This document shows positions 1 through 5,524 of a DNA stretch of 5,524 bases, piece by piece. The translations under genes and the position numbers were made by a program. The stretch comes from Rhodoferax sp. (GTDB lineage: Bacteria > Pseudomonadota > Gammaproteobacteria > Burkholderiales > Burkholderiaceae_C), in NCBI GenBank assembly GCA_028292305.1, contig JAQGMQ010000817.1, positions 1 through 5,524 on the forward strand. Direction: 5' to 3'. The stretch's first letter is position 1; every line of letters starts with the position of its first letter. The notes beneath the pieces are model-generated. The model ran no database searches. It saw only the letters and a program-made list of their open reading frames with translations, and was not told the origin of the DNA.

Positions 1-147
1 TCGAGCCTTGACTTGCTGTTCATTGCCAAGGCGATCGAACGCATCGGCGACCATGCCAAGAACGTGGCTGAATGCATCATCTACATCGTCAAGGGCGCCG
101 ACGTGCGGCACACCACCATGGCCGAAGTAGAGAACGCGGTTCAGTGA
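1..147 (+). CDS. phoU: PhoU, phosphate signalling regulator (3' end only)
   Basis: The window opens in frame inside this gene; 48 C-terminal residues and a TGA stop are visible. PhoU is a cytoplasmic all-helical protein that connects the PstSCAB phosphate transporter to the PhoR kinase and keeps the Pho response off when phosphate is plentiful. The fragment carries the last PhoU helix pair, with the family's metal-binding signature ERIGDHAKNVAE (E13, D17 and N21 of the fragment), followed by the usual IIYIVKGADVRH ending. phoB begins 19 nt after the stop, and no promoter or Pho box is visible in that gap, so phoU and phoB are probably co-transcribed. pstSCAB would be expected upstream, outside the window. 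The call rests on the motif and on the phoB-phoR genes that follow; both are strong. Confidence 0.93.
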   Translation, partial: SSLDLLFIAKAIERIGDHAKNVAECIIYIVKGADVRHTTMAEVENAVQ

Positions 148-166
148 CCAAAGGAATCTCAACGCC

Positions 167-898
167 ATGAAAATGCCAAGAGTCCTGATCGTCGAAGACG
201 AGCCGGCAATTGCCGAGCTGATCGCGGTCAACCTGCGCCACAGCGGCTTCCAGCCGACCTGGGCGATGGACAGCGTGACGGCCCAGTGCGAGCTCGACGC
301 CGTGCTGCCCGACGTGATCCTGCTCGACTGGATGCTGCCCGGCGAAAGCGGTCTGTCGCTGGCCCGCAAATGGCGCGCCGATGCACGCACCAAGGCCGTA
401 CCGATCATCATGCTGACCGCGCGCGGCGACGAGAGCGACCGCGTGGCCGGGCTCGATGCCGGCGCCGACGACTACATCGCCAAGCCGTTTTCGACCAAGG
501 AAATGCTGGCCCGCATCCGCGCCGTGCTGCGTCGCCGCGCGCCCGAGCAGGCCGGCGGCACGGTCACCATCGGGGCGCTGGTGCTGGACGCGTCGACCTA
601 CCGCGTCACCTTCCAGGACCAGCCGCTGAAGATGGGCCCGACCGAGTTCAAGCTGTTGCATTACCTGATGCAACACGCCGAACGTGTGCACAGCCGCTCG
701 CAACTGCTGGACCGCGTGTGGGGCGACCACGTCTTCATCGAAGAGCGCACGGTGGACGTGCATGTGAAACGCCTTCGTGAAGCGCTGGGTGGCGGCGGTA
801 CCATGATCGAGACCGTGCGCGGCGCGGGTTACCGCATCACGGCGCAGGTGCAGCCGCAGCCAGCCGCGACATTGGCCTCTTCGTCGGCCGCGGCCTGA
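167..898 (+). CDS. phoB: PhoB, phosphate regulon response regulator
   Basis: This is a 243-residue OmpR/PhoB-family transcription factor. When phosphorylated by PhoR it binds Pho boxes and activates phosphate-starvation genes. The receiver domain spans about residues 5-120, with the acidic pocket E10/D11, phospho-acceptor D54 (ILLDWMLPG), switch residues T84 and Y103, and conserved K106 (AKPF). A winged-helix DNA-binding domain follows at about 132-226, with recognition helix 191-207 (EERTVDVHVKRLREAL) and the wing ending RGAGYRI. The first ATG (167) is preferred over the one at 173 because an AAGGA at 151-155 lies 11 nt upstream, already rather far. The protein is somewhat longer than E. coli PhoB (229 residues) because of an Ala/Ser/Gln-rich tail after residue 226. 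The neighbours phoU and phoR separate PhoB from other OmpR-type regulators. Confidence 0.96.
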   Translation: MKMPRVLIVEDEPAIAELIAVNLRHSGFQPTWAMDSVTAQCELDAVLPDVILLDWMLPGESGLSLARKWRADARTKAVPIIMLTARGDESDRVAGLDAGADDYIAKPFSTKEMLARIRAVLRRRAPEQAGGTVTIGALVLDASTYRVTFQDQPLKMGPTEFKLLHYLMQHAERVHSRSQLLDRVWGDHVFIEERTVDVHVKRLREALGGGGTMIETVRGAGYRITAQVQPQPAATLASSSAAA

Positions 899-918
899 CG
901 CCTTGTTTGATGCTTGAT

Positions 919-941
919 GCCATCGGCCTGGCTCCGATGGC
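919..941 (+). promoter_or_regulatory. Intergenic hairpin between phoB and phoR
   Basis: GCCATCGG (919-926) and CCGATGGC (934-941) are perfect reverse complements separated by a 7-nt loop, giving an 8-bp stem with six G-C pairs. It sits in the 52-nt phoB-phoR gap and ends 9 nt before the phoR ATG. No T-run follows, so it is not a classic intrinsic terminator. Its 3' arm lies where the phoR ribosome-binding site should be, and no good Shine-Dalgarno is visible there. It could limit phoR translation, cause partial termination or protect an mRNA end. The structure is seen; any function is inferred. Confidence 0.5.
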
Positions 942-950
942 CGTTCGCCC

Positions 951-2300
951 ATGTGGTTGCGTATCCTGAGTTTTTTCATTTTCCAGCTGGCCGGCGCGGC
1001 GCTGGGTTGGCACGCCATGGCCGAACGCGGTGCGCTGGTTGGCGTGCTGCTGGCAGGCATTGCCTGGCTGGCGATCGACCTGCTGCGCGGCGCGCGCGTG
1101 ATCCGCTGGCTGCGCACCGGCAGCACCGCCGATGCGCCGAAGATGCGCGGCCTGTGGGGTGAAGCCTGCGACCGCATGCGCCGCCTGCTGCGCCAGGCCG
1201 AGCAACAAAACAAGGACAGCGAACACCGCCTGCAGGAGTTCCTGGCCGGCATCCAGGCATCGCCCAATGGCGTGACGCTGCTCGACCGCGATGGCCGCAT
1301 CGAATGGTGCAACCAGATGGCGGCAGAACACTTCGGCTTCGATCCGCAGCGCGACGTGCAGCAACTGATCGGCAACCTGGTGCGCGAGCCGGCGTTTGCC
1401 GCGGGCTTCGCCCAGACCGACGGCTTGCAGCGCGGCATCCACATGCCCGGCCGCAACAGCACGCTGTCGCGGCCGGTGCGGCTGGCGGTGCATCTGTACC
1501 CGTATGGCGAAGGCCGCCGGCTGCTGTTGTCGAACGACGTCACCGCGCTGGAGCAGGCCGAGGCCATGCGCCGCGACTTCGTGGCCAATGTGTCGCACGA
1601 GATCCGCACGCCGCTCACCGTGTTGTCCGGCTTCGTCGAGACGCTGCAGACACTGCCGCTGGAAGAGCCCGAGCGGGCGCGCTACCTGGACCACATGGCG
1701 CAGCAGGCCGAACGCATGCAGTCGCTGGTGCAGGACTTGCTGACGCTGTCGCGCATCGAGGGCAGCCCGCTGCCGGGCGCGGGCGACTGGATCCCGGTGC
1801 GCAAGCTGCTGGGCGAATGCGCGCACGAGGCCGAAGCCTTGTCGGCCCTGCTCACGGCGGGCCAGGCGCGGCCACACGTGCTGCGCTTCGGCGCTCTGCC
1901 TGCGACCGAAATCGCCGGCATCTCGAGCGAGTTGCTGAGTTCGATGTCCAACCTGGTCAGCAACGCGATCCGCTACACGCCGGCCGGCGGCGAGATCGAC
2001 GTGCAATGGCAGTCGCTGCCCGATGGCCGCGCCGAGTTTTCGGTGAAGGACACCGGCCCGGGCATCGCCGCCGAACACATTCCGCGCCTCACCGAGCGCT
2101 TCTACCGGGTCGACACCAGCCGGTCGCGCGAGACCGGCGGCACCGGGCTGGGCCTGGCCATTGTCAAACACGTGGCGCAACGCCATGGCGCCGAGTTGCG
2201 CATCGACAGCACACCGGGCCAGGGCTCGCGGTTCGCGGTGGTGTTTCCGGCGAGCCGGCTGCGCGACGGGGCCATGTCGGCGCCGGCGGCAAAGGTCTAG
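951..2300 (+). CDS. phoR: PhoR, phosphate regulon sensor histidine kinase
   Basis: This 449-residue inner-membrane kinase phosphorylates and dephosphorylates PhoB according to the state of the Pst/PhoU complex. Two hydrophobic helices (about 4-20 and 27-46) are joined by a very short loop, so there is no periplasmic sensor domain, as is typical of PhoR. A cytoplasmic linker and PAS domain follow at about 92-200. The dimerisation/phospho-acceptor domain has H216 in VSHEIRTPL. The HATPase_c domain shows an N box (SNLVSNAIRYTP, N334 and N338), G1 (DTGPGI, 367-372), an F box (ERFYRVD) and G2 (GGTGLGLAIV, 396-405). Length is close to E. coli PhoR (431). The ATG at 951 is chosen because the next in-frame ATG (1017, residue 23) would delete helix 1. 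No strong ribosome-binding site precedes it. It follows phoB by 52 nt and shares its operon. Confidence 0.95.
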   Translation: MWLRILSFFIFQLAGAALGWHAMAERGALVGVLLAGIAWLAIDLLRGARVIRWLRTGSTADAPKMRGLWGEACDRMRRLLRQAEQQNKDSEHRLQEFLAGIQASPNGVTLLDRDGRIEWCNQMAAEHFGFDPQRDVQQLIGNLVREPAFAAGFAQTDGLQRGIHMPGRNSTLSRPVRLAVHLYPYGEGRRLLLSNDVTALEQAEAMRRDFVANVSHEIRTPLTVLSGFVETLQTLPLEEPERARYLDHMAQQAERMQSLVQDLLTLSRIEGSPLPGAGDWIPVRKLLGECAHEAEALSALLTAGQARPHVLRFGALPATEIAGISSELLSSMSNLVSNAIRYTPAGGEIDVQWQSLPDGRAEFSVKDTGPGIAAEHIPRLTERFYRVDTSRSRETGGTGLGLAIVKHVAQRHGAELRIDSTPGQGSRFAVVFPASRLRDGAMSAPAAKV

Positions 2301-2381
2301 TCTAGTAAGATCGCCAGCTCCCAAAGTTCGTTCCCGGACCTTGGCTCCCCAGCTTGTGGCCCACTGATAACGGATTGTGTT

Positions 2382-3122
2382 GTGAACGAAGAAGCCTTTC
2401 GCGAGATGCTCGCCCATGAGAAAGACCATTGGTGGTACCGCGGCCGGCGAGAAATCCTGCACCATGTCATCAAGCGCCGAGTTGGCGCGGTCGGCCGCCT
2501 GCTCGAGATCGGCTGCGGCACCGGCTCCAACCTGCAGATGCTCAGTGATTTCGGCCAGGTGGTGGGCATCGAGACCAGTGAATTCGCACGCGACTTCGCG
2601 GCCTCGCGCGGCTTTCCGGTGCACGACGGGCGTCTGCCGAACGGCCTGCCACGCGACATCGGCAGCTTCGACGCGGTTTGCATGTTCGACGTGCTGGAGC
2701 ACATCGAGGGTGATGCCGAAGCCTTGAAGGCGGTGCGCCGCCTGCTCAACCCCGGCGGCCGGTTGGTGGTGTCGGTACCGGCCTACCAATGGCTGTGGAG
2801 TGCGCACGATGTGCATCTGCACCACTTCCGCCGTTATTCCAAACCCCGTCTGACGGAACTGCTGCAGGAAGCCGGTTTCACGGTCACGTGGGCCAGTTAT
2901 TTCAACTCGGTGCTGTTTCCGCCGGCTGCTGCGGTGCGGTTCATGTCGCGCTGGCTCGCCCGCAGCGCCGAGCCGGGTGTCGAGCCGCCAGCCAAGACCG
3001 ACCTGCCGATCGGCAACCAGTTCCTGTATGGCCTGTTCAAGAGTGAATGCCGCATGCTTGACGCGGGCGGCTTGCCGTTCGGGTTGTCGATCATGGCCAT
3101 TGCCACACCCAACCCGGCCTGA
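2382..3122 (+). CDS. Class I SAM-dependent methyltransferase, substrate unknown
   Basis: A 246-residue, probably cytoplasmic, Rossmann-fold methyltransferase. The SAM-binding glycine motif is LEIGCGTGSN (41-50), with acidic E64 (VGIETSE) at the end of strand 2, the FDAVCMFDVLEHI motif at 96-108, and the post-motif LNPGGRLVVSVPAY at 122-135. The N-terminus has an EKDHWWYRGRR segment (13-23), which I recall from methyltransferases in polysaccharide and glycosylation clusters. The start is GTG at 2382, preceded by a weak CGGA at 2371-2374. The frame stays open back to the phoR stop (2298-2300) but offers no upstream ATG or GTG. It lies 81 nt after phoR and 3 nt before the GtrA gene, so it is probably translated with the membrane glycosylation genes. 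It may methylate a sugar, a lipid-linked intermediate or a small metabolite; the sequence does not say which. Confidence 0.85.
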   Translation: MNEEAFREMLAHEKDHWWYRGRREILHHVIKRRVGAVGRLLEIGCGTGSNLQMLSDFGQVVGIETSEFARDFAASRGFPVHDGRLPNGLPRDIGSFDAVCMFDVLEHIEGDAEALKAVRRLLNPGGRLVVSVPAYQWLWSAHDVHLHHFRRYSKPRLTELLQEAGFTVTWASYFNSVLFPPAAAVRFMSRWLARSAEPGVEPPAKTDLPIGNQFLYGLFKSECRMLDAGGLPFGLSIMAIATPNPA

Positions 3123-3125
3123 GCC

Positions 3126-3518
3126 ATGACGGACCTCGGTATCGTCGCCCGGTTCGGCATGACCGGTGTGTGCAGCACCTTGCTGCATCTCGGTGTGGTG
3201 TGGTTGGCGTCCAATCGGTTCGGCGCGCCGCTGGCACTGGCCAACGGGCTGGCCTTCCTGGTCGCAAACGGATTTTCCTACCTGATGCAGTCGCGCTGGA
3301 CGTTCAAGGCCCGCCCGCGTTCGCTGCAGCGCTGGTGCGTGGCCTCGGCCGCGCTGCTGTGCCTGTCGGTGGGTGTTGGCCGCCTTGCCGATCTGGCCAG
3401 ATTGCCCACGTCCATTGCGTGGATCGTGGTCGTCGTGCCGATGATGGGCGTGAGCTTTCTGTTGATGCGTTACTGGGTGTTCCCGCGGGTCGACGGCGTC
3501 GCGGGGTCGGCACCATGA
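3126..3518 (+). CDS. GtrA-family membrane protein (putative polyprenyl-phosphate-sugar translocation)
   Basis: A 130-residue protein, the usual size for the GtrA family, with four predicted membrane helices at about 10-28, 35-54, 70-90 and 95-114. Family hallmarks are the RFGMTG entry to helix 1, the ANGFSYLMQSRWTF segment (47-60) after helix 2, and RYWVF (115-119) after helix 4. GtrA proteins are proposed to move undecaprenyl-phosphate-linked sugars across the inner membrane for O-antigen, teichoic acid or arabinan modification; direct proof of flipping is limited. The gene begins 3 nt after the methyltransferase stop, with no independent ribosome-binding site visible, and its TGA overlaps the ATG of the glycosyltransferase. 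This indicates translational coupling. Pairing with a GtrB-like enzyme directly downstream is the classic arrangement and supports the call. Confidence 0.88.
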   Translation: MTDLGIVARFGMTGVCSTLLHLGVVWLASNRFGAPLALANGLAFLVANGFSYLMQSRWTFKARPRSLQRWCVASAALLCLSVGVGRLADLARLPTSIAWIVVVVPMMGVSFLLMRYWVFPRVDGVAGSAP

Positions 3519-4543
3519 GCGCCACGCCGTTCGTGTTGTCCGTGGTGGTGCCCGCCTACAACGAGGAAGAAGTGCTGCCGGTGTTCCAGCAGCGCATGCT
3601 CGCCGTGCTGCAGGGCCTGGGGTGCGGCTATGAGATCGTCTATGTCAACGACGGCAGCAAGGACCGGACGCTGGAGGTCATGCATGCGCTGCGCCGCGAC
3701 GACCCTTGCGTCACCGTCGTTGACCTGTCGCGTAATTTCGGCAAGGAGATCGCGCTGACCGCGGGCCTCGACAAGGCCGTGGGTGATGCCGTGGTGGTGA
3801 TCGACGCCGATCTGCAGGACCCGCCCGAACTCATTCCCGAACTCGTTCGCCAATGGCAGAGCGGCTTCGACATGGTGTATGCGCAGCGGGTTGCGCGCGA
3901 CGGCGAGACCTGGGTCAAGAAGCTCACGGCCAAGCTGTTCTACCGCCTGGTGCAACGCGCCAGCCGCATCGAGATCCCGAAGGACACCGGCGACTTCCGG
4001 TTGCTGAGCCGGCGCGCTCTGGACGCATTGCTTGAACTGCGCGAGCACCACCGCTTCATGAAGGGCCTGTTCGCCTGGATCGGGTTCCCCTCGGTGGCCG
4101 TGCCGTACCGCCGCGACCCGCGTGCCGCCGGCATCACCAAGTGGAACTACTGGAAGCTGTGGAACCTGGCGGTGGAAGGCCTGACCTCGTTCACCATCGC
4201 GCCTTTGAAACTGGCGAGTTATGTCGGCTTCGTGATTGCCTTGCTCGGCTTTGCGTTCGCCGCCGTCATCGTCTACCGCACCGTGGCCCACGGCGACCCG
4301 GTGCGCGGGTATCCGTCGCTGATGGTGGCGATTCTTTTCCTGGGCGGCGTGCAACTGGTGGCCATCGGGGCGCTGGGCGAATACCTGGGGCGCGTGTTCA
4401 ACGAGGTGAAGCACCGGCCGCTGTATTTGTTGAAGGGTTTTGCGCCTTCGCGGGCACATGCGGCCAGACTGGCTGCGGCGCCATTGCCGCCCACGCCAAT
4501 GGTTGACGAAGGAGCGCGCGCGCAAGGCCTGGAATCTAGATGA
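3515..4543 (+). CDS. GtrB/DPM1-type family 2 glycosyltransferase (polyprenyl-phosphate sugar synthase)
   Basis: A 342-residue enzyme predicted to transfer a sugar from a nucleotide donor to polyprenyl phosphate at the cytoplasmic face. The GT-A catalytic domain (about 7-225) shows VVVPAYNEEE (10-19), VNDGSKDRT (44-52), the metal-binding DADLQD (97-102) and DTGDFRLLSR (157-166). After the TKWNYWKL segment come two membrane helices at about 229-252 and 269-291, the topology of GtrB, ArnC and related enzymes. About 35 Ala/Pro/Arg-rich residues follow at the C-terminus. The ATG at 3515 is chosen over an upstream in-frame ATG at 3170 because it overlaps the gtrA stop (ATGA), starts at the conserved N-terminus, and has a GGGG at 3503-3506 eight nt upstream. 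The sugar (glucose, mannose, aminoarabinose or another) cannot be read from the sequence. Confidence 0.92.
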   Translation: MSATPFVLSVVVPAYNEEEVLPVFQQRMLAVLQGLGCGYEIVYVNDGSKDRTLEVMHALRRDDPCVTVVDLSRNFGKEIALTAGLDKAVGDAVVVIDADLQDPPELIPELVRQWQSGFDMVYAQRVARDGETWVKKLTAKLFYRLVQRASRIEIPKDTGDFRLLSRRALDALLELREHHRFMKGLFAWIGFPSVAVPYRRDPRAAGITKWNYWKLWNLAVEGLTSFTIAPLKLASYVGFVIALLGFAFAAVIVYRTVAHGDPVRGYPSLMVAILFLGGVQLVAIGALGEYLGRVFNEVKHRPLYLLKGFAPSRAHAARLAAAPLPPTPMVDEGARAQGLESR

Positions 4544-5524
4544 ACCAAAAAGAAGAGACGGTTTCGACCGAGGCGCGCCGCGGCATCCAGTGGCATGGCG
4601 CAGCGGCGTTGCTGATCGGTCTGGTGTTGTTCCTGGCGATACGCGGTGGCAAGATCCTTCGGCCCGGCTATACCGACTGGCTGATGGCCGGCGACCCGGC
4701 CACGCATTGGCTCGGTTGGCAGTTTTTTCGCCATTCGCCCTGGCTGCAATGGCCTCTCGGCGCCAACACCGCTTATGGCATGGAGATCGGCAGCTCGGTG
4801 GTCTTCACCGATTCGATCCCGCTGCTGGCGCTGATCTTCAAACCTTTTAGCGGATGGCTGCCAGACAACTTCCAGTACCTCGGCCTGTGGCTGTTGTCAT
4901 GCCTGTGTCTGCAGTCATTTTTTGCGTTCAAGCTGCTGTGCCGGTTCACGGCCGACAAGCGCCTGGCACTGGTCTGCAGCGTCTTCTTCACCATCGCACC
5001 GCCTTGCCTGGTCCGCATCGTGCAGGGCCACTTTGCGCTGGTGGCGCACTGGTTGCTGCTGGCGGGGCTGTGGCTCTATTTCGCGAAGCAATTCTCGTCG
5101 CGCCGCTGGCTGGCGCTGCTGCTGCTGACCACGCTCATCCATGCCTACATCCTCGTGATGGTGTGGGCCATCTGGGCCGCTGACCTGCTGCAGCGCCGGC
5201 TGCTGCGCCAGGCCTCGACCCGCATGGTGCTGACCCACTTGCTGGTGGCCAATGTATGCATCGTGCTGGTCATGTGGGCCGCCGGTTATTTCATGCTCGG
5301 GTCCGAAGTTGGTCTGGTCGGCTTCGGCCTGTACCGCCTCAATTTGGTGACCTTGTTCGATCCCGACGTGATCTGGTCGCTGGTGCTGCGTAACCAGCCT
5401 ACCGGCCCCGGTGACTACGAAGGTTTTGCGTTCATGGGCCTGGGCATGCTGCTGCTCGCGGCGGTAGCAGGTGCCGAGTTGTTGCGACAGCGGCAGGTGG
5501 GCTTGCGGCCAGGCCTTTGGCCGC
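4540..5524 (+). CDS. Polytopic membrane protein, DUF6311-like, candidate GT-C glycosyltransferase (3' end missing)
   Basis: The reading frame opens with an ATG overlapping the preceding stop (ATGA, 4540-4543) and stays open to the window end, giving 328 residues without a stop. After a short cytoplasmic N-terminus there is a hydrophobic helix at about 18-36, then a polar loop rich in Trp and acidic residues (GDPATHWLGWQFFR at 51-64, LGANTAYGMEIGSS at 73-86, D91). Further hydrophobic segments lie at about 112-134, 142-161, 165-183, 188-212, 230-252 and 297-314. A QGHFALVAHWLL segment (162-173) and DYEGFAFMGLG (292-302) match my memory of DUF6311 proteins, which run to about 600-700 residues. 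Membrane glycosyltransferases of the GT-C fold carry catalytic acids in this first large loop, so a periplasmic sugar transferase role is inferred, in the place of GtrC. No function is established here. Confidence 0.75.
   Translation, partial: MNQKEETVSTEARRGIQWHGAAALLIGLVLFLAIRGGKILRPGYTDWLMAGDPATHWLGWQFFRHSPWLQWPLGANTAYGMEIGSSVVFTDSIPLLALIFKPFSGWLPDNFQYLGLWLLSCLCLQSFFAFKLLCRFTADKRLALVCSVFFTIAPPCLVRIVQGHFALVAHWLLLAGLWLYFAKQFSSRRWLALLLLTTLIHAYILVMVWAIWAADLLQRRLLRQASTRMVLTHLLVANVCIVLVMWAAGYFMLGSEVGLVGFGLYRLNLVTLFDPDVIWSLVLRNQPTGPGDYEGFAFMGLGMLLLAAVAGAELLRQRQVGLRPGLWP

Noticed and set aside
914..1162. A short TTG-start frame of 82 codons at the phoR 5' end.
   Set aside because: It is out of frame with phoR, has no recognisable domain, and covers the phoR membrane-helix region, which is convincing coding sequence.
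2296..2305. Tandem TCTAG copies at the phoR stop, with another TCTAG at the glycosyltransferase end (4535-4539).
   Set aside because: CTAG is often scarce in proteobacterial DNA, so the placement at gene ends caught my eye. However, two are explained by stop or terminal codons and the copies are too short to be a binding site or repeat family.
2316..2354. A possible hairpin after phoR (AGCT...CCAAAG pairing with CTTGG...AGCT).
   Set aside because: The pairing is interrupted and bulged with a long loop, and no T-run follows, so it does not support a terminator call.
2341..2370. A TTGGCT followed about 18 nt later by TGATAA as a sigma70-type promoter for the methyltransferase gene.
   Set aside because: The -10 element matches the consensus poorly; too weak to annotate.
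837..3188. A 783-codon open frame on the minus strand, longer than any + strand gene in the window, plus further long minus-strand frames at 89-1618 and 3470-4525.
   Set aside because: They lie antisense to phoB, phoR, the methyltransferase and the glycosyltransferase, which all have clear domain motifs. The predicted proteins are rich in Ala, Arg, Gln and His with no recognisable domain, as expected for shadow frames in high-GC coding DNA.
3170..3514. An N-terminal extension of the GtrB-type glycosyltransferase to an in-frame ATG at 3170.
   Set aside because: It would overlap nearly all of the GtrA gene, its residues are compositionally odd, and the family N-terminus begins right after the ATG at 3515, which overlaps the GtrA stop.

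Overview
The window is high-GC DNA with strong G/C bias at third codon positions and almost no non-coding space. The order phoU-phoB-phoR, and a PhoR with two membrane helices and almost no periplasmic loop, suggest a beta-proteobacterium, most likely Burkholderiales (Comamonadaceae-like). That placement is inferred from gene order and protein character, not from a database search. All seven supported genes are on the + strand.

Left half (1-2300): the 3' end of phoU (49 codons, entered mid-gene), then complete phoB and phoR. This is the distal end of a pst-pho operon, the phosphate-starvation signalling unit. PhoU links the PstSCAB transporter to PhoR. PhoR is the membrane sensor kinase, and PhoB is the OmpR-family regulator it phosphorylates. 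phoB follows phoU by 19 nt. phoR follows phoB by 52 nt, a gap that holds a perfect 8-bp hairpin ending just before the phoR start.

Right half (2382-5524): after an 81-nt gap with no clear terminator, four tightly packed genes follow. They are a class I SAM-dependent methyltransferase (GTG start), a GtrA-family small membrane protein (3-nt gap), a GtrB/DPM1-type family 2 glycosyltransferase (ATGA overlap) and a large polytopic membrane protein resembling DUF6311 (ATGA overlap), which is cut by the window end. The layout matches the three-part logic of Gtr systems. A GT2 enzyme charges polyprenyl phosphate with a sugar, GtrA is associated with its transfer across the inner membrane, and a polytopic GT-C-like enzyme uses it on the periplasmic side. 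The methyltransferase is an additional partner of unknown substrate. The glycan target and the sugar cannot be read from this window.

I see no RNA genes, mobile elements, CRISPR arrays or broken genes. The most interesting items are the methyltransferase/GtrA/GtrB/DUF6311 cassette beside the Pho regulators, and the phoB-phoR hairpin.
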